Assembly: GCF_004139715.1 (NCBI RefSeq)
Contig: NZ_CP035544.1
Location: 2,297,501-2,361,500 of the forward strand
Source of the DNA: Muriicola soli
GTDB lineage: Bacteria; Bacteroidota; Bacteroidia; Flavobacteriales; Flavobacteriaceae
Direction of reading: 5' to 3'
Length of the DNA: 64,000 bases
Shown here: in pieces, positions 46,476 through 55,491 of the stretch
Position numbering within the stretch: position 1 is the stretch's first letter
How the letters are laid out: every line of letters starts with the position of its first letter
The notes under the pieces: generated by a model
Seen by the model: only the letters and a program-made list of their open reading frames with translations
Databases searched by the model: none
Told to the model about the DNA's origin: nothing
Program-made: the position numbers and the translations under genes

Positions 46476-47777
46476 TTATTTCTTACGCATATAGATGGTC
46501 ACCGGTACTCCGGTAAAGTCGAAATGATCCCTGAGTTTGTTTTCCAGAAAACGTTTGTAGGGCTCCCTTACATATTGCGGCAAATTACAGAAAAAGGCAA
46601 ATTGAGGATAAGGCGTTGGCAATTGCGTAATAAACTTGATCTTCACGTATTTCCCTTTGTAAGCCGGGGGTGGTGTATGTTCTATAATGGGGAGCATTAC
46701 GTCATTGAGTTTCCTGGTGGGAATGCGCTTGCTGCGGTTGGTAAAGACCTCTACCGCCGTTTCGATAGCCTTGTAGATCCGTTGCTTGGTTAGGGCAGAT
46801 ATAAACAAAATAGGAACATCTGTAAAGGGCTCTATCGCCTGTTTGATCTTTCGGGTGTATTCTTTTACTGCATGTGTATCTTTATCAACAAGGTCCCATT
46901 TATTGACTAAAATGACGACCCCTTTGTTGTTTCGCTGTGCAAGCCAGAAAATATTCTCCACCTGCCCGTCAAATCCCCTAGTAGCATCCAAAAGAAGAAT
47001 ACAGACATCACTATGCTCTATAGCCCTGACGGATCGCATCACCGAATAGAATTCCAGGTCTTCCTTAACCTTTGCTTTTCTTCTAATCCCAGCTGTATCC
47101 ACCAGATTGAATTCAAAGCCAAAGCGGTTGTATTTGGTATCTATACTGTCTCTGGTGGTTCCCGCCACGTCTGTGACTATATAACGTTCTTCCCCAATCA
47201 GAGCATTGATAAAAGATGATTTGCCGGCGTTGGGTCTTCCTACAATGGCAAATCTTGGCAGTTCACTTTCAGTTTCAGGCTTCTCGGGCAATGCTTTTAC
47301 CAACTCGTCTAACAACTCCCCGCTGCCACTTCCGTTCATACTGGAGATAGAAAAGTATTCTCCGAGGCCTAAAGAATAAAATTCCACGGCATCCTGCGCC
47401 CTTTGGGCATTGTCTACTTTGTTCACCACTAAAAAAATCGGCTTATCCACACGGCGCAGTAATTTGGCCACATCTTCATCCATCCCGGTTACACCGGTTT
47501 CAACATCTACCATAAAAATGATAGCATCGGCTTCGCCTATCGCCAGTTCTACCTGCTTATCAATTTCTTTTTCAAAGATATCATCGCTACCCAGGACGTA
47601 GCCCCCTGTATCGATTACGGTGAACTCCTTTCCATTCCAATCGCTCTTCCCATAGTGGCGATCTCGTGTTACCCCACTCACGGCATCAACAATAGCCTCA
47701 CGGCGTTGAATGAGTCGGTTAAACAAAGTCGACTTCCCAACATTTGGCCTTCCCACAATAGCAACAATAGCGCTCAT
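46476..47777 (-). CDS. der: ribosome-assembly GTPase Der (EngA)
   Basis: A 433-residue tandem GTPase. The first G domain has [14 protein letters not shown] at about 8-21, DTGG, and NKVD; the second has [14 protein letters not shown] at about 180, [11 protein letters not shown], and NKWD. A C-terminal KH-like domain (about 345-433) is present. Der acts in 50S subunit maturation. The length and motif set are normal. Confidence 0.97.
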   Translation of the reverse strand: MSAIVAIVGRPNVGKSTLFNRLIQRREAIVDAVSGVTRDRHYGKSDWNGKEFTVIDTGGYVLGSDDIFEKEIDKQVELAIGEADAIIFMVDVETGVTGMDEDVAKLLRRVDKPIFLVVNKVDNAQRAQDAVEFYSLGLGEYFSISSMNGSGSGELLDELVKALPEKPETESELPRFAIVGRPNAGKSSFINALIGEERYIVTDVAGTTRDSIDTKYNRFGFEFNLVDTAGIRRKAKVKEDLEFYSVMRSVRAIEHSDVCILLLDATRGFDGQVENIFWLAQRNNKGVVILVNKWDLVDKDTHAVKEYTRKIKQAIEPFTDVPILFISALTKQRIYKAIETAVEVFTNRSKRIPTRKLNDVMLPIIEHTPPPAYKGKYVKIKFITQLPTPYPQFAFFCNLPQYVREPYKRFLENKLRDHFDFTGVPVTIYMRKK

Positions 47778-47794
47778 AGCTTAAAACTTGACGG

Positions 47795-47802
47795 CAAAGG
47801 TA
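47795..47802 (-). promoter_or_regulatory. -7 element (TACCTTTG) before der
   Basis: TACCTTTG on the minus strand fits TANNTTTG and would give a leader of roughly 12 nt before ATG 47777. A TTG box was not found. Confidence 0.4.
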
Positions 47803-47863
47803 GTACTATTGATTTTAATAATATTTAGAAATATCTATTACGAAATAAGTGATTTAAGGTGCA

Positions 47864-48595
47864 CTACGGAATCCGGAATAGTTTGTCGAACAGTAAAGTA
47901 TTTTCCTGTGAGTGAAAGGATTCTGATCTATTGGCAAGATAAGGATCTCCCACTTCTCTTTTTCGGATTATTTCTGCAGGGGAACCATATACGACAACAT
48001 TTTTTCCAACGTCCTTTAAAACCAACGAACCTGCACCAATTACGCTATGTTCGTCAATAGATACATTTTCAATGACGTAACTTCCTAAACAAACAGCAGA
48101 ATATTTGCCTAACTTAAAATTTCCACCGGTACATACTCGTGGGGCCAAACTTGAGAATTCTTGTAATACACTGTCGTGATCTAGAGAAGAATAAGTATTA
48201 AGAATACAATGATTTCGGATAGAGGAATTAGCATTGATTACAACTCCGGGAGCTACAACCACACCATTGCCAATAGTAACGTTTTTTCCTATTGAAGTAA
48301 ATGGGTGAATAGTGGATATAAACTTAAAACCTGGACTCAATTTGGAGATCTTATTAACAATAACTTTTCTGGTCCAATTATCCCCAATTGCGACTATACC
48401 ACCAAAAACATAATATTTATCTCGGATATAAGGTAAATCCAGTTCGGTTCCAAGGATTTGATAACCGTTATGTAAATGACCTTTTTTCTTGATGGAATCG
48501 ATAAAACCGACAATTTTATATTTGCCTTCTTTTTCAATACAATCCATCACCACGCTACCGTGACCTGATGCCCCAAATATTACGACGTTCTTCAT
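47864..48595 (-). CDS. NeuD/PglD-like sugar acyltransferase
   Basis: A 243-residue left-handed beta-helix acyltransferase. The N-terminal Rossmann-like part (about 1-95) begins KNVVIFGASGHGSVVMDCIEKEGKY, the typical NeuD/PglD opening, and the hexapeptide-repeat helix follows (about 100-210; TIGNGVVVAPGVVINANSSIRNHCILNTYSSLDHDSVL). His174-type acid/base residue in SLDHDSVL is present. The family transfers acetyl groups to UDP-amino sugars or sialic acid precursors for surface glycans. No sugar-synthesis genes lie nearby, so it is a solitary member. The 130-nt gap upstream contains inexact repeats of ATCGATAAAT that I could not interpret. Confidence 0.85.
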   Translation of the reverse strand: MKNVVIFGASGHGSVVMDCIEKEGKYKIVGFIDSIKKKGHLHNGYQILGTELDLPYIRDKYYVFGGIVAIGDNWTRKVIVNKISKLSPGFKFISTIHPFTSIGKNVTIGNGVVVAPGVVINANSSIRNHCILNTYSSLDHDSVLQEFSSLAPRVCTGGNFKLGKYSAVCLGSYVIENVSIDEHSVIGAGSLVLKDVGKNVVVYGSPAEIIRKREVGDPYLANRSESFHSQENTLLFDKLFRIP

Positions 48596-48725
48596 AGAAT
48601 GATCGTAAATGTATGCATTTCATCGATAAATTCATACGTTTTATCGATAATTAAGGATTTCGATGATTAATTTCATACTTAGATTAAATATTTTTTAATC
48701 AAGTATAAGCTATGACAAGGATAAA

Positions 48726-49229
48726 GTGAAAGGTATAAATACACTTCCCTCGGAGATTGTTTTAAGGCCCCGCTTTCAATTAGAGCAGGAAGCCAGCAAT
48801 GAAAAGCTACTCAACGCTTTTGAAAAAACAAAACGCCCACCCTTTATAATTAAACGTTTGGATGACCACGTCTTTATCAAATTCAACAAGCAAGAAGTGC
48901 ATTTTTGGTCGCCACAGCTTCAGTTGGAGATCGTTGAGAAGGAAGAAGGCGGTAGCACATTATACGGCTTGTTTGGCCCCAACCCTACCCTGTGGACCTT
49001 TTTTATGTTCTTGCATTTTGGAGTAGGAACCTTTTTCGTCATTTTTGGCATATGGGCCTACAGCAGTGCAGCGCTTGATAAGCCGTACGTTTGGCAGTTA
49101 GGCATTATGGGGCTTTTGGTTGCCCTCTGGTTTGTTTTGTATGCCTTTGGGCGAGCGGGAAAAAAGAAAGGCAAATCACAAATGCAAGCGCTGTATTCCT
49201 TTATGGAAGACATCCTGGGAAAGGATTAG
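48726..49229 (+). CDS. two-span membrane protein, unknown
   Basis: A 167-residue protein starting with GTG 48726; an ATG 15 nt upstream meets TGA after five codons, which supports the GTG. The N-terminal ~85 residues are soluble, followed by two predicted spans (about 92-114, TLWTFFMFLHFGVGTFFVIFG, and 124-145, LGIMGLLVALWFVLYAFGRA). The C-terminal tail is positively charged (GKKKGKSQ). No family recognised. It converges with era. Confidence 0.7.
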   Translation: MKGINTLPSEIVLRPRFQLEQEASNEKLLNAFEKTKRPPFIIKRLDDHVFIKFNKQEVHFWSPQLQLEIVEKEEGGSTLYGLFGPNPTLWTFFMFLHFGVGTFFVIFGIWAYSSAALDKPYVWQLGIMGLLVALWFVLYAFGRAGKKKGKSQMQALYSFMEDILGKD

Positions 49230-49232
49230 TAA

Positions 49233-50117
49233 CTAGGATTGGTAGCCAAAACGTTTTAACTGATTACTGTTGCTTCTCCAGTTCTTATTGACTTTTACGT
49301 AGAGTTCAATGTGAACCTGTTTTCCAAAGAATTGTTCAAGGTCTTTCCGGGCTTCAACACCAACCCTTTTAAGTGCACTACCCTTATGGCCGATTAAAAT
49401 CCCTTTTTGAGAGTTTCGCTCTACCATAATCACTGCACTGATCCTGATGATATCTTCTGCCTCCAGGAATTCCTCGGTCTCAATTTCTACGGCATAGGGA
49501 ATTTCTTTTTTGTAGTGCTTTAATATCTTTTCCCGAATGGTCTCGTTCACAAAAAAGCGTTCAGGACGGTCCGTTAACTGATCTTTTGGAAAATAGGGAG
49601 GAGCTTCCGGCAACAAGGCTACTATTCGTTCAAAGACATTCTTGACGTTAAAATTGGTCAGAGCTGAAATGGGATGCAATTCTGCCTCCGGCAATTGTTC
49701 CTGCCAGTATTGCACCTGCTCTTCAAGCAATGCCTGGTCTGCAGTATCGATCTTATTGAGCAACAACAGAACAGGGATCTTACTCTCCTTTAACCTGCTG
49801 AAAAAAGACTCGTCCTTAAGTGCTCTCTCCCCGATCTCAACCATATATAACAAAACATCTGCATCTTCAAAGGCCGACTTCACAAAATCCATCATGGCAC
49901 TTTGCAGTTCGTAGGCGGGTTTTATGATGCCGGGGGTATCAGACAAGATCATTTGAAAATCGTCTCCATTGACGATCCCCAGGATCCTGTGCCGGGTTGT
50001 CTGTGCTTTGGAGGTAATTATAGAGAGCTTTTCCCCGATAAATGCGTTCATCAGCGTAGACTTCCCCACATTGGGATTTCCTATAATATTGACAAAGCCG
50101 GCTTTATGTTTTTCCAT
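49233..50117 (-). CDS. era: ribosome-assembly GTPase Era
   Basis: A 294-residue GTPase: G1 [14 protein letters not shown] at about 13-26, G2 region with TTRHRILG, G3 DTPGII, G4 NKID, and a C-terminal KH domain (about 205-290, GILIGHKGSALKRVG). It binds 16S rRNA near its 3' end during 30S maturation. The start overlaps the 3' end of the upstream agcS gene by 14 nt, so the two are probably co-transcribed, an odd pairing of transport and ribosome assembly. Confidence 0.97.
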   Translation of the reverse strand: MEKHKAGFVNIIGNPNVGKSTLMNAFIGEKLSIITSKAQTTRHRILGIVNGDDFQMILSDTPGIIKPAYELQSAMMDFVKSAFEDADVLLYMVEIGERALKDESFFSRLKESKIPVLLLLNKIDTADQALLEEQVQYWQEQLPEAELHPISALTNFNVKNVFERIVALLPEAPPYFPKDQLTDRPERFFVNETIREKILKHYKKEIPYAVEIETEEFLEAEDIIRISAVIMVERNSQKGILIGHKGSALKRVGVEARKDLEQFFGKQVHIELYVKVNKNWRSNSNQLKRFGYQS

Positions 50118-51468
50118 TTTTTAGTTGAGCAAAGTATTTTTTGGATGCTGCATTTACTTTGGGTGCAAGGTACAACACTGCGATCATATTTGGAATGACC
50201 ATTAAGGCATAAGAAAGGTCGATCAGGTTTTTAACCAGATCGAGGGAAGCTACGGCAGCAAAAACAATCATCAGCACAAAATACACATTGTACCACTTTC
50301 CAATTTTTGCATTAGAAAGGAAGGACAAACTCTTTACTCCGTAATAAGAGTAGGTAAATAAGGTAGAAAGGGCGAAGGCTGAAACGATAATCATAAGTAA
50401 TTCATCTCCATACCCAAAAAGTGTTCGCCTGAACGCTGTGAGTGTCATCACTATCCCGCTTCCATCTTCTAAATACGCTCCACTGAGGATAATAACCACT
50501 GCGGTAAACGTACATACCATAATGGTGTCAATAAACGGGCCGAGCATAGCCACCAGGCCCTCTTTTATAGGCTCATCATTTTTTGACTGCCCGTGATACA
50601 TGGGAGCACTTCCCAGCCCGGCTTCGTTAGAAAACATAGCTCTTCGTATCCCGATAATGACAAGGCCCCAAAAGCCTCCGGTTACTACCGTATTAAAATT
50701 CCATGCTTCTGAAACGATCATTTTAAGGGAAGGCCAGACAAGTTCCGAATTCATTACCATAACCACGATGACAGCTGCCAGGTAGACCAACACCATAAAA
50801 GGGACAATGGCTGAGGCCACTTTTGCAATTTTGGTCAGTCCCCCGAAAATCACAAAAGAGGTAATGACGGCAAGGATAAGACCTATCCCCAGTTTCCAGT
50901 TAAAATCACTGGTGGCATAGAGGGTCTCCGCCGGATTAACCACACTCATAAAGGTCTCTGTAAACTGATTCGCAGTAAACACTCCGAGAAAGCCAAAAAG
51001 GCCACAAATACAAAAGAATACCGCCAGCGGGCGAGCCTTAGCACCCATTCCCTGTGTTATGTAGAACATAGGTCCTCCTTGTAATTTACCTTCTGAGTCT
51101 GTGCCTCTGAACATGATAGACAGGCTACAGGAATAGAATTTAATACACATGCCTATCAGCGCCGTAATCCAGATCCAGAAGACTACCCCGGGGCCTCCAT
51201 CGTGAATGGCTATGGCCACACCGGAGATATTTCCCAGGCCAACAGTTGCCGCCACAGCAGCTGATAGTGCCTGAAAGGAACTTACATCACCTTTTGCATT
51301 TTTATCATCATACTTTCCCGAGGTGATGGCAATAGCGTGACCAAAGAAGCGGTAGGGTAAAAATCTCGAATAAAAAACCAGGAAGAGCCCGCCTCCTATC
51401 AAAAGAATAAACATAGGCCACTCCGTGTAGGGAATCAGGCTGGAGAGAAAATCATTTAATTTTTCCAT
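50104..51468 (-). CDS. sodium:alanine symporter (AGCS family)
   Basis: From ATG 51468 the protein has 454 residues; the frame extends to TTG 51474. It is a multi-span inner-membrane carrier with the AGCS signature ATVGLGNISGVAIAIHDGGPG (the family's Na+/alanine motif) and MFSNEAGLGSAPM. It would take up alanine or glycine with Na+. Its 3' end overlaps the start of era. Confidence 0.95.
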   Translation of the reverse strand: MEKLNDFLSSLIPYTEWPMFILLIGGGLFLVFYSRFLPYRFFGHAIAITSGKYDDKNAKGDVSSFQALSAAVAATVGLGNISGVAIAIHDGGPGVVFWIWITALIGMCIKFYSCSLSIMFRGTDSEGKLQGGPMFYITQGMGAKARPLAVFFCICGLFGFLGVFTANQFTETFMSVVNPAETLYATSDFNWKLGIGLILAVITSFVIFGGLTKIAKVASAIVPFMVLVYLAAVIVVMVMNSELVWPSLKMIVSEAWNFNTVVTGGFWGLVIIGIRRAMFSNEAGLGSAPMYHGQSKNDEPIKEGLVAMLGPFIDTIMVCTFTAVVIILSGAYLEDGSGIVMTLTAFRRTLFGYGDELLMIIVSAFALSTLFTYSYYGVKSLSFLSNAKIGKWYNVYFVLMIVFAAVASLDLVKNLIDLSYALMVIPNMIAVLYLAPKVNAASKKYFAQLKNGKT

Positions 51469-51548
51469 AGGCAAGCTGAAGTTCCGAAGGTAGGTATTTT
51501 TCGTTTTTTAGTCGGGCCCCGGCCATCAAATAATTCTGAGAGCAAATC

Positions 51549-51579
51549 TTGATATTCCTAAAAAACCGTTGTATCTTTG
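51549..51579 (+). promoter_or_regulatory. initiator tRNA promoter (TTG-N20-TATCTTTG)
   Basis: TTG at 51549-51551 and TATCTTTG at 51572-51579 are separated by 20 nt, as in the rRNA and lysS promoters. Transcription would start about 4 nt before the tRNA. Confidence 0.78.
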
Positions 51580-51589
51580 CCGTCCACAT

Positions 51590-51660
<71 letters not shown>

Positions 51661-51662
<2 letters not shown>

Positions 51663-51784
51663 CAAAGAAAACCGGTCGCTGAAAGCGATCGGTTTTTTAT
51701 TTGTGGAAAAGCCAAGCTTGCTTGAGCTTTGGAACAAATGAAAAAGCGGCCAGTGCGCAAGCACTGAGACCGGCTTTCTTTGTA
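51661..51784. repeat. 15-bp inverted repeat at the initiator tRNA 3' end
   Basis: TACAAAGAAAACCGG at 51661-51675, the last bases of the tRNA plus the flank, is matched in inverted orientation at 51770-51784 (CCGGCTTTCTTTGTA) with one mismatch in 15. Between the arms lie the tRNA terminator and two hairpins: CCAAGC...GCTTTGG around 51712-51731, and CAGTGCGCAAGCACTG at 51751-51766, which has a GCAA tetraloop. Confidence 0.8.
51670..51699 (+). terminator. terminator of initiator tRNA
   Basis: Stem ACCGGTCGCT/AGCGATCGGT with one G-U pair and a GAA loop, followed by TTTTTATTT. Confidence 0.85.
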
Positions 51785-51906
51785 AAGCTACCCCCCAGGC
51801 CCTTTCCGAAACGAAGTTGAGGAAAGAATCCAGGCCCCTGGGGAAATTCCAAATTCCAAGCTCCAAGCTCCAAGCTCCAAGCTCCAAATTCCAAATTCCA
51901 AATCCC
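51772..51906. repeat. repeat module A copy 1 plus nine-unit heptamer array
   Basis: A conserved block beginning GGCTTTCTTTGTAAAGCTAC and continuing with CCCTTTCCGAAACGAAGTT, GAGGAAAGAATCCAGG and CCCCTGGGG (51772-51843), followed by nine perfect-period 7-bp units from 51844 to 51906 (AAATTCC twice, AAGCTCC four times, AAATTCC twice, AAATCCC). The block contains a CTTTCC/GGAAAG stem. Open frames here translate into meaningless WNLE repeats and are not genes. Confidence 0.85.
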
Positions 51907-51963
51907 AGAGTATAGCTGGTTTGATGGAGAGCAAAAACCAAAGTCTCGATTTACAAGGCGGAT

Positions 51964-52106
51964 GGCTTTCTTTGTAAAGCTACCCCCAAGGCCCTTTCCG
52001 AAACGAAGTTGAGGAAAGAATCCAGTTTCCTAAGGGAAATTCCAAGCTCCAAATTCCAAGCACCAAGTGCCACGCTACAAGCTCCAAATTCCAAATTCCA
52101 AGTAAC
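51964..52106. repeat. repeat module A copy 2 plus ten-unit heptamer array
   Basis: The same block as copy 1 with small differences (51964-52036), then ten in-phase 7-bp units from 52037 to 52106, some degenerate (AAATTCC, AAGCTCC, AAGCACC, AAGTGCC, AAGTAAC types). Period 7 is kept without slippage. Confidence 0.83.
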
Positions 52107-52220
52107 AAGTATGTGGTCTTTAAGGAACACATAGCTGCAAACCGAGCTCGCTCGAGTTTGCGGAAAAAGGTAAAGACATAACCTCGCAAGGGCGAGGTTG
52201 ATGGGTTTCTTTGTAAAGCC
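52107..52220. repeat. repeat module B copy 1
   Basis: A block of about 55 bp (AAGTATGTGGTCTTTAAGG, AACACATAGCTGCAAACC, a near-palindrome CAAACCGAGCTCGCTCGAG, GTTTGC) followed by a hairpin ACCTCGCAAGGGCGAGGT and GGGTTTCTTTGTAAAGC. A close copy lies at 54791-54845. The block ends 73 nt before the start of the TPR membrane protein gene. Confidence 0.82.
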
Positions 52221-52293
52221 GATAAGAGCCACCATTTCAAACTATTAAAGACTTTTTTGTACATTGAAGTAGTTAATCAAATTGCTCTAAACC

Positions 52294-54495
52294 TTGAAAT
52301 TCTTCGAGGAACTTAAAAAACGTAATGTTTATAAAGCTGGTGCGGCCTATCTGATTACCAGCTGGCTTCTCCTGCAAATTGTGGATGTCATTGGGCCCAA
52401 TCTGGGATGGCCGGATACCCTTGGTACATTACTAACCAAAATTCTCATAGTTGGATTACCAATTACCCTGGTTCTTGCCTGGCTGTATGAGCTAACTCCC
52501 AAAGGGTTTAAAAGAACCGGCACCTATCAGGAGGAGGCAGCAGATAACAAGAAGGCTGGGCGAAGGTTGAATTATTTCATTATAGGCGTCCTTTCGATTG
52601 CTGTTTGCTTTTTGCTAGTCGATAAACTGTTCTTATCCGAAAAATCAAATCAGAACCAGGAGGCCAGCATTGCTGTATTGCCATTTAACTTTTTGAGCAC
52701 GGTCGATAGCCTTTCCTTTATGTCGGAAGCCCTAAGTGGCGCAATTAGTGATAAGTTAAGTAAAGTAAGTGGCTTGGTGGTAATTGGCAAAACTTCAAGT
52801 TCACAGTTCAGAATACAAGGTGATCTTGTTAAGGAAATTAGACAAAAACTGAATGTAAATTACTTAATGGAAGGGGACCTCTTATTGGAAAGTAATCGCA
52901 TTCGATTATCGACCAGACTAATTAATACCTTAAACGGCAGGGTTCAATGGCAAAAGAAGTACGACCAGGATTTTGAAACAGTGATGGACCTTGAAGATGA
53001 CATTGCAGATAACGTAGTTAGAGAATTAAGAGTTGATGTTTTTCCGGATGAGTTCCTTCGGTTACGTAAAAAGGTTGCCAAAAACACTGAAGCATATAAA
53101 CTTTATCTGAAAGGTGAGCAATTAGGTCAAAAGCGTGATCAGGAATCTCTTAGGCAAGCGATTACCTTAATCGAAGAAGCCATTATCCTTGAACCCGATT
53201 TTGCCAAAGCCCATGCAGAACTTGTCATTCTTTATCAACTCCTACATAATTATGGAGAATTGAACCGTGACATAATGGTTGAAAAGATGCAGGATCACCT
53301 TCATAAAGCACAAAGCATAGATGCAGAATTGCCTGAAGTACTTACGGCTTCAGCCAGAGTGGAAGGTGTAATTAACAGGGATACTTCCAAAGCACTAGCC
53401 TATGTCCGAAAGGCTATCCAAATAAATGATAACTATGCCCCGGCATACTATGCATTGGGCAATCAGCTGGAGCGGATGGGTATGCAATCTGGAGCTATCC
53501 AGGCCTTGAAAAAGGCATATCAACTTGACCCCTATAACGACACCTATGTCTACAGATTGGCTGGTGTATACTATTACAATGAAGATGAGCCCGAGAAGGC
53601 CTGGGAACTCATAAATCGTATGTTGGAGGAAGATCCTTCAGCTTGGCTTACTGCAGGAAGAAAGGCCAGTATCCTTTGGAGAGAACCTTATGGTGATTTG
53701 GCCGGATCATTTATTACCATTCATAAAACTCGAGAGGACAATCAGTATGAGGCTTTCCAATTGGCTCTTATGGTAGATCGCTGCTTGAGTCTAGACTTAG
53801 CACCAATAGCAGAAAGATTTGTCAATTTACTACAAGGTAGGTACCCCAGCAACAGATTAATCTTAGGAAGACAATCGAAATTATACTTATTTAATAAGGA
53901 CTTTAGGGACAACATAGATCTGATTAAGGCGTGGGCAGCAAACGGTAAAATATCGGAGGATGAGGCAACTATATCTCTTGTAAAACAATACATTTCATTG
54001 CATCAATATGCGAAGGCAGAAGAACTTTTAAAATCTCTTTATCCAGAACTCTCTAAAACACTCGATTCTATAGATTCCGATGGCAAATTGCCAAATTATG
54101 AGTACCGCATAATCATTTTTTTCTTAGAAATTCGAAAGGCAAAAGGAGAGGACGATAAAATAGATATGATACTCAAGCAACTGTATGAAAATGAAAAAGG
54201 CTGGCATGAAAATTTTTATGCCTTGAAAAACTATTATTATTTGAAAGGTGAGGTTGATTCACTTGTTTACCACTTGGATAAGGCGTGGTTTGAAAAAAAG
54301 GACAGAGGGCGGTATCCTATTCTAGAGAATTATAGAATGGGTGATTTTCAGGACTTAGAGAAGGAACCTCTATTTATGGATTTTATAAATAAAGTTTTGG
54401 ATGAAACCCACCGCCAGCGGGCAGAGGTCATAGAATACCTTAAAGAACAAGGCGACTGGGACCCGGCCTGGGATAAGGAATTATTACTTGAGTAA
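52294..54495 (+). CDS. membrane protein with TolB/FlgO-like domain and TPR repeats
   Basis: A 733-residue protein with TTG start at 52294 (MKFFEELKKRNVYKAGAAYL, the standard opening of this family, so TTG is believed). There are two N-terminal spans (about 17-36 and 45-66) and a third at about 92-110, a TolB/FlgO-like domain (about 128-240; IAVLPFNFLSTVDSLSF, INTLNGRVQWQKKY), and tetratricopeptide repeats (about 265-500) with a helical C-terminal region. Related proteins are often fused to adenylate cyclase or DNA-binding domains, but this one has no such domain. Function unknown. It is flanked on both sides by the repeat modules and has no close partner gene. Confidence 0.82.
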   Translation: MKFFEELKKRNVYKAGAAYLITSWLLLQIVDVIGPNLGWPDTLGTLLTKILIVGLPITLVLAWLYELTPKGFKRTGTYQEEAADNKKAGRRLNYFIIGVLSIAVCFLLVDKLFLSEKSNQNQEASIAVLPFNFLSTVDSLSFMSEALSGAISDKLSKVSGLVVIGKTSSSQFRIQGDLVKEIRQKLNVNYLMEGDLLLESNRIRLSTRLINTLNGRVQWQKKYDQDFETVMDLEDDIADNVVRELRVDVFPDEFLRLRKKVAKNTEAYKLYLKGEQLGQKRDQESLRQAITLIEEAIILEPDFAKAHAELVILYQLLHNYGELNRDIMVEKMQDHLHKAQSIDAELPEVLTASARVEGVINRDTSKALAYVRKAIQINDNYAPAYYALGNQLERMGMQSGAIQALKKAYQLDPYNDTYVYRLAGVYYYNEDEPEKAWELINRMLEEDPSAWLTAGRKASILWREPYGDLAGSFITIHKTREDNQYEAFQLALMVDRCLSLDLAPIAERFVNLLQGRYPSNRLILGRQSKLYLFNKDFRDNIDLIKAWAANGKISEDEATISLVKQYISLHQYAKAEELLKSLYPELSKTLDSIDSDGKLPNYEYRIIIFFLEIRKAKGEDDKIDMILKQLYENEKGWHENFYALKNYYYLKGEVDSLVYHLDKAWFEKKDRGRYPILENYRMGDFQDLEKEPLFMDFINKVLDETHRQRAEVIEYLKEQGDWDPAWDKELLLE

Positions 54496-54581
54496 CTCGG
54501 TCCAATGGGCTGCAGACGTCAGATCAATTATGGTTCCTCCAGTCGTCAAATACCGCTGATAAATATGTTGTGCTATGACAA

Positions 54582-54672
54582 CTTTCTTTGTAAAGCTACC
54601 CCCCAGGCCCTTTCAGAAACGAAGTTGAGGAAAGAATCCAGGCCCCTGGGGAAATTCCAAATTCCAAGCACC
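54582..54672. repeat. repeat module A copy 3 with short heptamer array
   Basis: CTTTCTTTGTAAAGCTACC at 54582 onward is followed by CCCTTTCAGAAACGAAGTT, GAGGAAAGAATCCAGGCCCC and then AAATTCC, AAATTCC, AAGCACC. It is near-identical to copy 1 over about 75 bp; the single change CCG to CAG breaks the CTTTCC half of the inner stem. It begins 87 nt after the TPR gene stop. Confidence 0.83.
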
Positions 54673-54717
54673 AAAATTCAAGATAAAGCAAGCATTTCAG
54701 CAAAGAAGAAGCTAAGA

Positions 54718-54845
54718 CCTCGCTAAGGCGAGGTTGATGGCTTTCTTTGTAAAGCAAGCTCCAAATTCCAAATTCCAAATTCCAAATAGCAAGTATGTGA
54801 ACTTTAAGGAACACATAGCTGCAAACCGAGCTCGCTCGAGTTTGC
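54718..54845. repeat. hairpin, heptamer array and repeat module B copy 2
   Basis: A hairpin CCTCGCTAAGGCGAGG (54719-54734), then TTGATGGCTTTCTTTGTAAAGC, five heptamers from 54756 to 54790 (AAGCTCC, AAATTCC three times, AAATAGC), and module B from 54791 (AAGTATGTGAACTTTAAGG, CACATAGCTGCAAACCGAGC, CGCTCGAGTTTGC). The remaining 100 nt up to the GNAT gene show nothing further recognisable. Confidence 0.82.
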
Positions 54846-54951
54846 AAAAAAGGAAAAAGCAGCGACATGCGAAGCGTGGCGGATAGCTTTCATAAATTAA
54901 TAATCTGCCTTTCACTTCTGGGTTAAACACTATCTTTAGGAAGTACCTAAT

Positions 54952-55485
54952 TTGAAATATTTGAAACCAACACCCATCCTCGAAACCGACCGCCTTGTAT
55001 TAAGGGAACTATGCCCGGATGACGCCGAAGACATGCTGCGATTACATTCCCATCCCGAGGTACAGCGATACACGGGTGAGGCGGTGATCACCACCGGTGC
55101 TGGTATCCGAGAAAAGATCGAGGAAAAAATGCACGACTACATTACCTACGGCTATGGGCGCTGGGCTACCGTTTTAAAAGATGGAAATCAATTTATTGGC
55201 TGGTCCGGGCTGGCTTATTTACCGGAGTTCGACGAGATCGATGTAGGGTATAGATTCCTGCCTCAATTCTGGGGGAAAGGCCTGGCCACCGAGGCCACCC
55301 GAGCGATTTTGGGGTATGCATTCAGCGATCTCGAATTAGAGCGCATCGTCGCTATCGCCATGAAGGAAAACAGGGCCTCGATTCGGGTCATGGAGAAAGC
55401 GGGGATGCACTTTGACAAATATGCCCCCTATTTTCCCGATATGGAAGAGCTCGTCTGGTACACTTGCGAACGAGATAATTATTGA
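54952..55485 (+). CDS. GNAT N-acetyltransferase (RimJ/RimL-like)
   Basis: A 177-residue GNAT. The start is TTG 54952 (MKYLKPTPILETDRLVLREL), which reads through the conserved family opening with no ATG nearby upstream. Motif A GKGLATEATRAILGYAF and the acceptor segment NRASIRVMEKAGMHF are intact. Such enzymes acetylate N-terminal or side-chain amines from acetyl-CoA; the substrate cannot be told. It lies 7 nt upstream of the DUF6090 gene, probably co-transcribed. Confidence 0.9.
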   Translation: MKYLKPTPILETDRLVLRELCPDDAEDMLRLHSHPEVQRYTGEAVITTGAGIREKIEEKMHDYITYGYGRWATVLKDGNQFIGWSGLAYLPEFDEIDVGYRFLPQFWGKGLATEATRAILGYAFSDLELERIVAIAMKENRASIRVMEKAGMHFDKYAPYFPDMEELVWYTCERDNY

Positions 55486-55491
55486 TACACC

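Noticed and set aside
48596-48725. ATCGATAAAT repeats as a regulatory array
   Set aside because: The repeats are short, imperfect and AT-rich; without a comparison set they could be chance.
54505-54930. ORFs beside the GNAT gene with the same WNLE pattern
   Set aside because: Same repeat family read in another frame; no independent gene signal.
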